Positions 7,829-13,864 of a stretch of DNA of 14,651 bases are shown here, in pieces. A program made the position numbers and the translations under genes. Each line of letters starts with the position of its first letter. The first letter of the stretch is position 1. Origin of the DNA: Gammaproteobacteria bacterium (GTDB lineage Bacteria > Pseudomonadota > Gammaproteobacteria > Comchoanobacterales > Comchoanobacteraceae); the NCBI GenBank assembly GCA_029243665.1, contig JAQWRO010000085.1, positions 1 through 14,651 of the forward strand. Reading direction: 5' to 3'. The notes under the pieces are model-generated. The model did no database searches and was not told the DNA's origin. It saw nothing but the letters and a program-made list of their open reading frames with translations.

Positions 7829-8519
7829 ACATCTCTACAAAATCAGAGCCTGAAATAGTGAAAAACGGGACATTAGCCTCGCCACTGACAGCTTTAGCTA
7901 ACAGTGTTTTACCGGTTCCTGGTGGGCCCACCAATAAGGCGCCACATGGGATTTTCCCACCAAGCTTAGAGAATTTTTTTGGATCTCTTAAAAAATCAAC
8001 AAATTCTTGAACTTCGATCTTGGCTTCTTCAACACCAGCAACATCTTTGAAAGTGACTCGATTGTCTTCTCCAGTTAACATTTTTGCACGACTACGACCA
8101 AAAGACAGTGGGCCACCTTTACCTGAACCACTTCCGCCACCTTGCATCTGACGCAGATACCAAAATAAAAAACCAATAAAGATCATAGTCGGGAACCAAC
8201 TAATTAATATTTGCATCCATATATTTTGCTCGGGTGCGTGCCCAACCACAGTGACATTGTTTTCAAGCATTTCATCGAGAATCTTTTGATCATTCATTGG
8301 CATAAATGTTGTAAATCTTTGCCCAGCTTTTGTCTCGCCAGTGATTACTTGATCAGCAATAGTTACTTTGGATACTTGGCCACTATCAACGGCATCCACA
8401 AACTCAGAGTAAGAATACTTGTCTATACCACGCGCATGCTCCCCATAGTTATTCATAACAGCAAACATAACCAACGTAATTGCAATCCATAGAAAAATGG
8501 TTTTTTGTCGTTCGTTCAA
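7749..8519 (-). CDS. ftsH: FtsH N-terminal part, open frame up to the frameshift
   Basis: These 256 codons carry the N-terminal membrane anchor, the small periplasmic domain, the second membrane helix, the glycine-rich linker at 127-137 and the first half of the AAA+ domain, including Walker A. The frame runs through CIIF and then reads Tyr and a TGA stop at 7751-7749. The stop falls immediately after the first residues of the Walker B strand. On its own this product would lack Walker B, the arginine fingers and the whole protease domain, so it could not be an active FtsH. The start is TTG at 8519; no ATG lies closer to the expected N terminus, and GAGGT is 6 nt upstream. Confidence 0.75.
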   Translation of the reverse strand: MNERQKTIFLWIAITLVMFAVMNNYGEHARGIDKYSYSEFVDAVDSGQVSKVTIADQVITGETKAGQRFTTFMPMNDQKILDEMLENNVTVVGHAPEQNIWMQILISWFPTMIFIGFLFWYLRQMQGGGSGSGKGGPLSFGRSRAKMLTGEDNRVTFKDVAGVEEAKIEVQEFVDFLRDPKKFSKLGGKIPCGALLVGPPGTGKTLLAKAVSGEANVPFFTISGSDFVEMFVGVGASRVRDMFEQAKKQAPCIIFY

Positions 8520-8525
8520 ACTAAT

Positions 8526-8530
8526 ACCTC
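8526..8530 (-). promoter_or_regulatory. Ribosome binding site supporting the TTG start of ftsH
   Basis: GAGGT on the minus strand lies 6 nt before TTG 8519-8517. This spacing is normal and supports TTG as the real start, since no ATG or GTG nearby is better placed relative to the first membrane helix. Confidence 0.6.
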
Positions 8531-8554
8531 ATAAAGTTTAGAATAATTACCTTT

Positions 8555-8560
8555 ATTATA
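8555..8560 (-). promoter_or_regulatory. Candidate ftsH promoter -10 box (TATAAT)
   Basis: The rlmE-ftsH gap (8520-8587, 68 nt) is the largest gap inside the minus-strand block. It contains a perfect TATAAT on the minus strand, within GGGTTATAATAAAGG, which would place transcription start near 8548, about 29 nt before the ftsH start. No convincing -35 is seen; a T9 run occupies that region. It may give ftsH and the genes after it their own transcription in addition to readthrough from rlmE. Chance matches are common in AT-rich DNA. Confidence 0.35.
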
Positions 8561-8587
8561 ACCCTTATTTAAAAAAAAACACATTAA

Positions 8588-9196
8588 TTATTTCTTTTTC
8601 AACGCTACTAAATAAAACTCCGTTGATTCTTGACGAGAAGTTGGCGGTTTGTAACGATGAATTTTAGAAAATTTAGGCGATATTGTCTTAATGGCTTGTT
8701 GAATGTCAGATGACTCAAAACACTTAAATAATAAACTACCATGTTCACTTAAATGTTGATCTGAAAAAGCTACTACAGACTCTAACAATAATCGCATATT
8801 TTCTTGATCTGCGATTTTTATACCTGTCATATTAGGTGCCATATCTGAGCATATCAATGTTACTGGATCAGTGAGGGCATCCAACATCCGCGCTTGAACT
8901 GTTTCATCGGTAAAATCACCTTGAATAAAGCATGTATCATCCACAGGTTTCATATCAAGCAAATCACAAGCGACTAATGCCTTCACTTTTGGCGCGATGA
9001 CTTGTGACCACCCACCTGGTGCTGCACCTATCTCAATCACAGATGACTTTGGTTTTAGCAAATTAAATTTAGCATCGATCTCTAATAATTTAATCGCTGC
9101 GCGATTTCTATAATTTTGCTGTTTTGCTTTCTTTACACCATGATCTCTTTTATGACGCTCATGCCAGGACTTCCCACCTTTCACTCGTCCAACCAT
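8588..9196 (-). CDS. rlmE: 23S rRNA (uridine-2552-2'-O)-methyltransferase RlmE
   Basis: RlmE (FtsJ/RrmJ) uses S-adenosylmethionine to methylate U2552 in the A-loop of 23S rRNA during late 50S assembly. The 202-residue protein is near the E. coli length (209). It has the SAM-binding loop VIEIGAAPGGWSQV at 53-66 and the complete K-D-K-E catalytic set: Lys36 in RAAIKLLEI, Asp118 in SDMAPNMTG, Lys158 in LLFKCFES and Glu193 in STEFYLVAL. The N-terminal KSWHERHKRDHGVKKAK is strongly basic, as expected for RNA binding. The ATG at 9196 is preceded by GGAG at a spacing of 8 nt. It is the first gene of the minus-strand block and lies directly before ftsH, the usual gammaproteobacterial pairing. Confidence 0.96.
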   Translation of the reverse strand: MVGRVKGGKSWHERHKRDHGVKKAKQQNYRNRAAIKLLEIDAKFNLLKPKSSVIEIGAAPGGWSQVIAPKVKALVACDLLDMKPVDDTCFIQGDFTDETVQARMLDALTDPVTLICSDMAPNMTGIKIADQENMRLLLESVVAFSDQHLSEHGSLLFKCFESSDIQQAIKTISPKFSKIHRYKPPTSRQESTEFYLVALKKK

Positions 9197-9219
9197 ATCA
9201 CTACTCCATTACGCTTTAT

Positions 9220-9249
9220 TATATAGTATGTATACCCACTATAGGGCAA
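9220..9249 (-). promoter_or_regulatory. Candidate promoter for the rlmE-to-polA block
   Basis: On the minus strand TTGCCC (9249-9244) is followed after 18 nt by TATATA (9225-9220), which overlaps a TATAAT at 9223-9218. Either -10 choice places transcription start 15-20 nt before the rlmE start codon. This is the only good place for a promoter upstream of the seven-gene block. It is a sequence match only. Confidence 0.45.
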
Positions 9250-9283
9250 AAGCAGAAAAAGTTGCAACCAAATAAAATCTCGA

Positions 9284-9300
9284 TAAGTTATAGCAACTTA
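9284..9300. repeat. Short inverted repeat in the rlmE/lepB divergent region
   Basis: TAAGTT (9284-9289) and AACTTA (9295-9300) are perfect 6-bp inverted arms with a 5-nt centre, ATAGC. The right arm also pairs with an upstream AAGTTGC at 9259-9265 through GCAACTT at 9293-9299 (7 bp). This could be an operator for the divergent promoters or a weak hairpin; chance is also possible given its size. Confidence 0.3.
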
Positions 9301-9313
9301 ATAAAACTTTAGT

Positions 9314-9319
9314 TAGAAT
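9314..9319 (+). promoter_or_regulatory. Candidate lepB -10 box placed for a leaderless transcript
   Basis: TAGAAT at 9314-9319 resembles a -10 box and would place transcription start about 7 nt downstream, at or next to the A of the lepB ATG (9326). The -35 position holds only a poor match (TAGCAA at 9291-9296). Another -35-like element, TTGCAA at 9262-9267, lacks a well-spaced -10. This is a weak call. Confidence 0.25.
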
Positions 9320-9325
9320 AAACTC

Positions 9326-10252
9326 ATGTTAATTCAATTGTTATTCATAGTATTTTTAGTTTCATCCATTTTTTCAATTCTAGATTGGGCATACTTTAGA
9401 CCCCAAAAGGTTGATATTCCAAAAGCCATAAGAGAAATTGCCAGAGATGGCTGTTTATTTTCTTGGCTAATCTTAATGGCTTTAATCACGAATGTAGAGC
9501 TCACATTAACACTGGCAATGTTAATTGTCTTAATTGTTAAATTGCTTGATGACTATGTCCTAACAAAATTTAGATCGCCTGATGAGTCAGCGGGGCCTTA
9601 TGTGCAAGTCGCACAAGATTTATGCTGGTTTCTATTAATTTTATGGCTCATACGTTCTTTTGCTTTTAACATATATCGAGTACCATCTGGTTCATTAGAA
9701 CCTACCGTTGATACTGGAGATTTCCTATTGGTAAATCAATATGTTTATGGCATTCATTTGCCTGTTTTACATAAGCAACTGATTCCCTTTGGAAAACCTA
9801 AGCAGGGTGACATCGCTCTATTTTATTATCCAAACGATCCCAACTTAATCTTTGTGAAACGCGTAATTGGGCTGCCGGGGGATCACATCATTTATAAAAA
9901 TAAAATGCTGTCCATTAATGGCAAACTTGTCCCTCAAAAAGATCTAGGGCTCGCTGAAAATATTGATGACACAGGAAAACCTGAGACAGTTAAAAAAATC
10001 GAAGAAACATTAGCTGGCCATACATACAATGTCATTGTCCAACCTTACACACCCAATTATCGGGAAATTGACCTTGTTGTCCCAAAAGGACAATACTTCA
10101 TGATGGGCGACAATCGTGACAACAGCAACGATAGTCGATACTGGGGCACTGTCCCAGAAGGTGAATTTATCGGCAAAGCCATACTGGTATGGATGAGCTG
10201 GGATTCGCATAATTGGCGAATCCAATGGAACCGCATTGGTACATTTTTATAA
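9326..10252 (+). CDS. lepB: Signal peptidase I
   Basis: LepB is the membrane-bound serine protease that removes signal peptides from proteins exported by Sec or Tat; its catalytic domain faces the periplasm. The 308-residue protein shows hydrophobic segments at about 2-22, 44-74 (long, with Glu59 in the middle, possibly two short helices) and 100-117. Box B then follows as RVPSGSLEPTVDTGDF, with nucleophile Ser123, and box D as VKRVIGLPGD, with general base Lys178. Box E, GQYFMMGDNRDNSNDSRYWG, is near the C terminus. The serine box has Leu where E. coli has Met (SGSM); I recall SGSLEPT from other gammaproteobacteria such as Legionella relatives, so it is not a defect. The ATG at 9326 has no visible Shine-Dalgarno sequence. 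It heads lepB-rnc-era-recO, the E. coli order. Confidence 0.95.
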   Translation: MLIQLLFIVFLVSSIFSILDWAYFRPQKVDIPKAIREIARDGCLFSWLILMALITNVELTLTLAMLIVLIVKLLDDYVLTKFRSPDESAGPYVQVAQDLCWFLLILWLIRSFAFNIYRVPSGSLEPTVDTGDFLLVNQYVYGIHLPVLHKQLIPFGKPKQGDIALFYYPNDPNLIFVKRVIGLPGDHIIYKNKMLSINGKLVPQKDLGLAENIDDTGKPETVKKIEETLAGHTYNVIVQPYTPNYREIDLVVPKGQYFMMGDNRDNSNDSRYWGTVPEGEFIGKAILVWMSWDSHNWRIQWNRIGTFL

Positions 10253-10254
10253 CA

Positions 10255-10902
10255 ATGAATTTAAACTACACATTCAAAAATAATGACTTGTTACAACTGG
10301 CCCTAACGCATAGAAGCGTCAGCAAAGATAACAATGAACGATTAGAGTTTCTTGGTGATAGTGTCTTAAACATTGTCATCTCTGAATGGCTTTATCAGCA
10401 AGCGAACTTAAGCGAAGGTAAATTAAGTAGGCTTCGTGCAAACTTAGTCAACCAAGATAGTTTATTCAACATTGGCCAAAAACTTAGCCTATCTGAAGAA
10501 ATCAAACTCAGCACGGGTGAGAAAGCCACACTTGGCAGCACAAAGCCAAGCATCATATCTGATACTGTTGAAGCCATCATAGGTGCTGTTTTCTTAGATG
10601 GGGGCTTCGACGCTGCCAAACAATTCACACTTTGCTTATTTGAAGATACACTCAACGCACCCATTGAGAGCTTAATGATCAAAGATGCTAAATCATTGCT
10701 TCAGGAACATTGTCAAAAACAAGGTTGGCCTTTACCAAACTATGATGTTTCCAACATTGAAGGACAAGCACACAATCAAACATTTCATGTAACACTCATC
10801 ATTCATGAACACAAAACAACCGGGGCTGGCCGATCCAGAAAATTAGCTGAACAAACGGCAGCTCAAGAAATGATGACTCAACTAGGATTAACATATGACT
10901 GA
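10255..10902 (+). CDS. rnc: Ribonuclease III
   Basis: RNase III cuts double-stranded RNA, releasing rRNA precursors and processing some mRNAs and small RNAs. The 215-residue protein has the catalytic domain (about 1-140) with signature NERLEFLGDSVL at 27-38. The metal-binding acidic residues are Glu31, Asp35, Asp103 and Glu106 (SDTVEAIIGAVFLDGG). A C-terminal double-stranded RNA-binding domain (about 143-211) contains EGQAHNQTFHV and a GAGRSRKLAEQTAA helix. It is slightly shorter than the E. coli enzyme (226), lacking about ten N-terminal residues. The ATG at 10255 is chosen over an in-frame TTG at 10213 that would add 14 residues unlike the family and overlap lepB. It sits 2 nt after the lepB stop with only a weak binding site, so coupling to lepB is likely. 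It overlaps era by 8 nt. Confidence 0.96.
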   Translation: MNLNYTFKNNDLLQLALTHRSVSKDNNERLEFLGDSVLNIVISEWLYQQANLSEGKLSRLRANLVNQDSLFNIGQKLSLSEEIKLSTGEKATLGSTKPSIISDTVEAIIGAVFLDGGFDAAKQFTLCLFEDTLNAPIESLMIKDAKSLLQEHCQKQGWPLPNYDVSNIEGQAHNQTFHVTLIIHEHKTTGAGRSRKLAEQTAAQEMMTQLGLTYD

Positions 10903-11743
10903 ACATTGCGCACACATCGCCTTAATTGGCAGAACAAATGTTGGCAAATCAACTTTATTGAACCAGCTTATCGGCTCAACCATCGCCATTACCTGCCATA
11001 AATCACATACAACCCGTAACCGTATTCTGGGTATTCTAACTGATGATAATTATCAAATGATTTTCATAGACTCACCCGGTCTAGGTGAAAGAACACAAAA
11101 CGTCATGCAACGACAAATGATGCGAACCACTGATCACTGTATTGCAGAAGCTGATATGATCATTTTCATGACAGACCAATTACCACTCAGCCCAGCAGAT
11201 CAAAATGTGCTCAAAAAGCTCAAAAGAGAACAGAAGCCAATCATTGGGGTTGTCAATAAAATTGATCGCAATAAAATGGCGCTTGCAGATATGGAAGCAC
11301 TCAACGAGCTCATCCCTGTTGTGATTCCTATCAGTGCAAGAAAAAACCAAAACTTAGACATTTTAATTGCCCAATTACGCATGCAAATGCCTGAAGCACC
11401 TTTTCTATTCGACACGCATCAAATATCTGATCAAGACATTCGCGATCAATATGCTGAGCTCATTCGGGAACAAATTCTACTCAACTGTCATCAAGAAGTC
11501 CCTCATGCCATTCAGGTGGTCATCGAAAAAGCAGAGGATATTAAAGGCATAGAGCATATCCATTGCTTAATTCTTGCACAAACTGCTGGACAAAAAGGTA
11601 TTTTAATTGGCAAAAATGGCCAACAATTGAAACAAATTGGCCAAAGAGCAAGAATCAGAATTGAGCATTTAATTAATAAAAAAGTAATGCTAAAAACATG
11701 GGTTAAAGTTGATCCTGATTGGATGAATAAAAATGAATTATGA
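10895..11743 (+). CDS. era: GTPase Era
   Basis: Era is a GTPase that binds 16S rRNA and promotes 30S subunit maturation. The 282-residue protein (E. coli 301) has the full set of G motifs: G1 GRTNVGKST at 12-20, G2 within HTTRNRI near 38-44, G3 DSPG at 59-62 (DTPG is commoner), G4 NKID at 121-124 and G5 SAR at 147-149. The C-terminal KH domain includes ILIGKNGQQLKQIG, the GxxG loop that grips the 3' end of 16S rRNA, and ends with VMLKTWVKVDPDW, a typical Era tail. The ATG at 10895 lies inside the end of rnc (8-nt overlap), so translation is probably coupled. The stop overlaps the recO start as ATGA. Confidence 0.96.
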   Translation: MTEHCAHIALIGRTNVGKSTLLNQLIGSTIAITCHKSHTTRNRILGILTDDNYQMIFIDSPGLGERTQNVMQRQMMRTTDHCIAEADMIIFMTDQLPLSPADQNVLKKLKREQKPIIGVVNKIDRNKMALADMEALNELIPVVIPISARKNQNLDILIAQLRMQMPEAPFLFDTHQISDQDIRDQYAELIREQILLNCHQEVPHAIQVVIEKAEDIKGIEHIHCLILAQTAGQKGILIGKNGQQLKQIGQRARIRIEHLINKKVMLKTWVKVDPDWMNKNEL

Positions 11744-12402
11744 GTCTTTTAATTGACCAAGGTTGTATTCTTCATTCCCGGCCTTTGCGAGAAACTAGTT
11801 TAATCTTATCATGTTTAACACGGTCGCATGGACTGATGAGCTTTGCCTCTAGAGGTGGCAAGCGATCTCAGCGCGGGACGAATGCAAAGTTCCAACCCTT
11901 TCAAACACTCAGCTTTGAGTGGAAATCATCTGAAAAAAGTGGTCTATTAGGACTTAGAAATATAGATATCATAAGACCTATATGGCTTACAGGCACAGCC
12001 TTACAATGTGGCATGTACTTGAACGGCCTTTTAATTCAATTACTCAACCCTGAAGAACCATGCACAGACTTATTTATACATTTTCAAAAAACAATTATCC
12101 AATTAGAACAACCTCAAAACCAATTAGACATTATTCTCAGAGAATTTGAACATGCGCTGTTTTCTGAACTTGGATTCTCAGTTACTTTTGAACAAATCAC
12201 ACACCCACACCTTTGTTATGATTATGATCTACACCATGGCTTTCAGGTCACTCACTCTCGTTTTGGCTTTCTAGGATCAGATCTAATTGCCTTGTCACAA
12301 AATGATTTTACAAAACCATCCATGCGTAAAACAGCCAAAAGATTTTCACGACACATGGTTTCACTTTTAAAACATCTTAAATATTCTGAAAAAATAACAT
12401 AA
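11740..12402 (+). CDS. recO: DNA repair protein RecO
   Basis: RecO works with RecR and RecF to load RecA on gaps coated by single-strand binding protein, in RecFOR recombinational repair. The 220-residue protein (E. coli 242) begins with the N-terminal OB-fold typical of the family: a start-proximal GCILHSRPLRETSLILSCL, then GLMSFASRGGKRS and FQPFQTLSFEWK. A helical C-terminal domain follows, including LREFEHALFSELGF. The zinc-binding CxxC pairs found in many non-enteric RecO proteins are absent. The ATG at 11740 overlaps the era stop by 4 nt. It is the last gene of the lepB operon; no hairpin terminator is visible after it. In E. coli pdxJ follows recO, but here a peroxiredoxin gene does. 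Confidence 0.92.
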   Translation: MSLLIDQGCILHSRPLRETSLILSCLTRSHGLMSFASRGGKRSQRGTNAKFQPFQTLSFEWKSSEKSGLLGLRNIDIIRPIWLTGTALQCGMYLNGLLIQLLNPEEPCTDLFIHFQKTIIQLEQPQNQLDIILREFEHALFSELGFSVTFEQITHPHLCYDYDLHHGFQVTHSRFGFLGSDLIALSQNDFTKPSMRKTAKRFSRHMVSLLKHLKYSEKIT

Positions 12403-12518
12403 TTGATTGTTTTTTATTAAATTTTATGCTAACTTTAGCCTATAAATTAAAGACGATCAAGCCCTAATATTAAGTGAGAAAAGACTACTATTAAAAGCCA
12501 AGATTGCCAAAAATGACA

Positions 12519-12546
12519 TTGATATGAATAGCCAATATGATACTAT
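12519..12546 (+). promoter_or_regulatory. Candidate promoter of the peroxiredoxin gene
   Basis: TTGATA (12519-12524) and TACTAT (12541-12546) are separated by 16 nt, a fair sigma-70-type match. Transcription would start near 12553, leaving a leader of about 33 nt that contains the GGAG binding site. A second, poorer pair, TTGATT (12403-12408) and TATGCT (12425-12430), directly follows the recO stop. The rest of this 183-nt gap shows nothing else that I recognise. Confidence 0.45.
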
Positions 12547-12557
12547 AAGCTTAGTAT
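12540..12557. promoter_or_regulatory. Palindrome overlapping the -10 and start site of the peroxiredoxin promoter
   Basis: ATACTA (12540-12545) and TAGTAT (12552-12557) form a perfect 6-bp inverted repeat with a 6-nt centre. It covers the proposed -10 box and the expected transcription start, a position where a bound repressor would block RNA polymerase. It does not match the OxyR spacing, a Fur box or a PerR box as I know them. Chance cannot be ruled out. Confidence 0.35.
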
Positions 12558-12585
12558 TCAAGATAAATTAAAACGGAGAAAACAT

Positions 12586-13137
12586 ATGATCGATATAGGT
12601 CAACAATTACCTGACTTTGAATTAACAATGGTCAAACCTGGTTTTAACCACCCAGCTGAAAACGATGAATCAGCATTTGAAACATGGACCCAAGACAGTT
12701 TCCAAGGTCAATGGAAAGTAATTTATTTTTACCCTAAAGACTTTACATTTGTTTGTCCTACTGAAATTATTGCTTTTGCAAAAATGAATGACCAATTTAA
12801 TGCCGCAAATGCTGTTGTTATTGGTGGTAGTACTGATAACGAATTCTGTAAATTAGCATGGCGTCGTGAGCATCCTGGCCTAAGTCAACTTAACCACTAC
12901 AGCTTCGCTGACCCATGCGGTGAATTTACAAAAAGCCTTGGTCTATTATCAACAGCAAGCGTAGCCTTAAGAGCAACATTGCTTGTAGATCCTAATAATT
13001 GTGTTAGACACATCTCAGTCAATGAGCTAGATGTTGGTCGTAACCCACAAGAAACATTAAGAACACTACAAGCATTACAATCAGGTGGTTTAACCGCTTG
13101 TAACTGGATGCCAGGCGAAGCATTAATCGATGCTTAA
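12586..13137 (+). CDS. ahpC: AhpC-type peroxiredoxin
   Basis: This cysteine peroxidase reduces hydrogen peroxide and organic hydroperoxides in the cytosol. The 183-residue thioredoxin-fold protein has the active-site loop YPKDFTFVCPTEI with Pro50, Thr54 and peroxidatic Cys57, and the conserved active-site Arg129 in VALRATLLVDP. The C-terminal ACNWMPGEALIDA contains Cys172, the likely resolving cysteine. By pattern it resembles the AhpC group of actinobacteria (FTFVCPTEI near the start, ACNW near the end, VGRNP in between) more than E. coli AhpC. It keeps one of the two C-terminal cysteines of the mycobacterial protein (TAC versus CAC). Its electron donor is unknown; no ahpD or ahpF gene is nearby. 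GGAG lies 7 nt before the ATG. It has its own promoter region and terminator, so it is probably a single-gene unit. Confidence 0.92.
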   Translation: MIDIGQQLPDFELTMVKPGFNHPAENDESAFETWTQDSFQGQWKVIYFYPKDFTFVCPTEIIAFAKMNDQFNAANAVVIGGSTDNEFCKLAWRREHPGLSQLNHYSFADPCGEFTKSLGLLSTASVALRATLLVDPNNCVRHISVNELDVGRNPQETLRTLQALQSGGLTACNWMPGEALIDA

Positions 13138-13153
13138 TAATTCAAGCTTAAAT

Positions 13154-13185
13154 AAAAAACCCAATCTTTTGATTGGGTTTTTTTT
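13154..13185. terminator. Strong bidirectional Rho-independent terminator between ahpC and queH
   Basis: ACCCAATC (13159-13166), loop TTTT and GATTGGGT (13171-13178) form a perfect hairpin, extended by an A6 run on the left and a T8 run on the right. It therefore ends transcription from both directions and serves the convergent ahpC (+) and queH (-) genes; the queH stop at 13184 lies within the T run. Confidence 0.93.
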
Positions 13186-13864
13186 ATTCCTGATCGAATC
13201 TGTAATATTTTTCACCGAGTTTAATTTTATTACGACCACTTTTCACACGCCACCGATTGGTGTCTCTAAGTGAATACACACAGCCACAATACTCTTGCTG
13301 ATAAAAAGATTCAGTTTTGGATAGCTCTATCATTCTCTTTGAACCACCACCTTTGCGCCAATTAAGTGTCCAATATTCTAAATTTGCAAACGGTGCAGCA
13401 GCTCTCACACCACTACGGTTAATTTGATCCATGTCTTTCCAACGAGAAATCCCAAGGCTACTCGTGATAACATCGAAACGATTTGTCATTGCATAACGGG
13501 CTGTTTTTTCAAAACGCTGGTCAAAACATCCAGTACAACGCTTGCCTCGTTCAGGCTCATCACCCATGCCAGACAATCTTGCAAACCAATGATCTCTATC
13601 ACGATCATAGTCATCATCTGCATCAATAAATTCAATACCTAATTTATCTGCAAAACGTTTATTTTCATCCTTACGCAGCAAATACTCTTTTTTAGGGTGA
13701 ATATTAGGGTTATAAAAATACAACGCATAATCTATCTTACTTTCAGCCAGTCTCTCCATAATGTCACCGCAACAGGGTGCACAACATGTGTGCATCAATA
13801 GCTTTTGTTTGCCTTCAGGTAAATTAAGTTTCAAATCTTCTACCATCACCAATAACCGCTTCAT
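13184..13864 (-). CDS. queH: Epoxyqueuosine reductase QueH
   Basis: QueH reduces epoxyqueuosine to queuosine in the wobble position of tRNAs for Tyr, His, Asn and Asp; it is an iron-sulfur alternative to the cobalamin-dependent QueG. The protein (226 residues from the chosen start) has the family's cysteine pattern: HTCCAPCC with Cys27, 28, 31 and 32, ERGKRCTGCFDQR with Cys110 and Cys113, and EYCGCVYS with Cys193 and Cys195. It also has YNPNIHPKKEY, SSLGISRWKD and WRKGGGSKRM, all typical of this family (formerly DUF208). The ATG at 13864 overlaps fmt by 41 nt, with AAGGG unusually close to it. An in-frame ATG at 13846 would remove six residues and is equally possible, so the start is uncertain. 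The gene is downstream of fmt and probably cotranscribed. Confidence 0.93.
   Translation of the reverse strand: MKRLLVMVEDLKLNLPEGKQKLLMHTCCAPCCGDIMERLAESKIDYALYFYNPNIHPKKEYLLRKDENKRFADKLGIEFIDADDDYDRDRDHWFARLSGMGDEPERGKRCTGCFDQRFEKTARYAMTNRFDVITSSLGISRWKDMDQINRSGVRAAAPFANLEYWTLNWRKGGGSKRMIELSKTESFYQQEYCGCVYSLRDTNRWRVKSGRNKIKLGEKYYRFDQE

Larger units (their letters stand above)
6626..8519 (-). pseudogene. ftsH: ATP-dependent zinc metalloprotease FtsH, interrupted by a +1 frameshift
   Basis: FtsH is a hexameric inner-membrane AAA+ protease that degrades misassembled membrane proteins and regulators such as LpxC and sigma-32. The locus encodes an otherwise complete protein of about 630 residues if one extra T is removed (E. 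coli about 644). It has two membrane helices (8-24 and about 100-122) flanking a periplasmic domain. Walker A is GPPGTGKT at 198-205 and Walker B is CIIF(I)DEID at the break. The second region of homology is [21 protein letters not shown], the zinc site is HEAGH near 419-423, and the third ligand lies in TTGASNDIEKA. The Lys/Arg-rich tail is intact. The frame breaks at a T6 run (plus strand 7754-7759) where T5 would restore a perfect Walker B. No other damage is seen, which favours a sequencing error, recent mutation or slippage over an old pseudogene. The start is a TTG with a good binding site. Confidence 0.9.

Noticed and set aside
8571..8579. A9 run between rlmE and ftsH as a terminator
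   Set aside because: On the minus strand it is a T9 run, but no GC-rich inverted repeat precedes it, so it does not form a Rho-independent terminator for rlmE.
9680..9710. LepB serine box reads PSGSL instead of the E. coli PSGSM
   Set aside because: The nucleophile Ser123 and base Lys178 are present, and SGSLEPT is, as I recall, normal in other gammaproteobacterial LepB proteins, so it is lineage variation rather than a defect.
10213..10254. Longer rnc start at TTG 10213
   Set aside because: The added 14 residues are out of keeping with RNase III N termini and overlap the end of lepB; ATG 10255 gives a typical start.
11070..11085. Era G3 motif DSPG instead of DTPG
   Set aside because: Ser replaces Thr conservatively and all other G motifs and the KH domain are intact; unlikely to alter function.
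12519..12557. OxyR binding site upstream of ahpC
   Set aside because: ATAG and CTAT elements are present, but their spacing is 11 nt rather than the expected 7, and the further repeats are missing.
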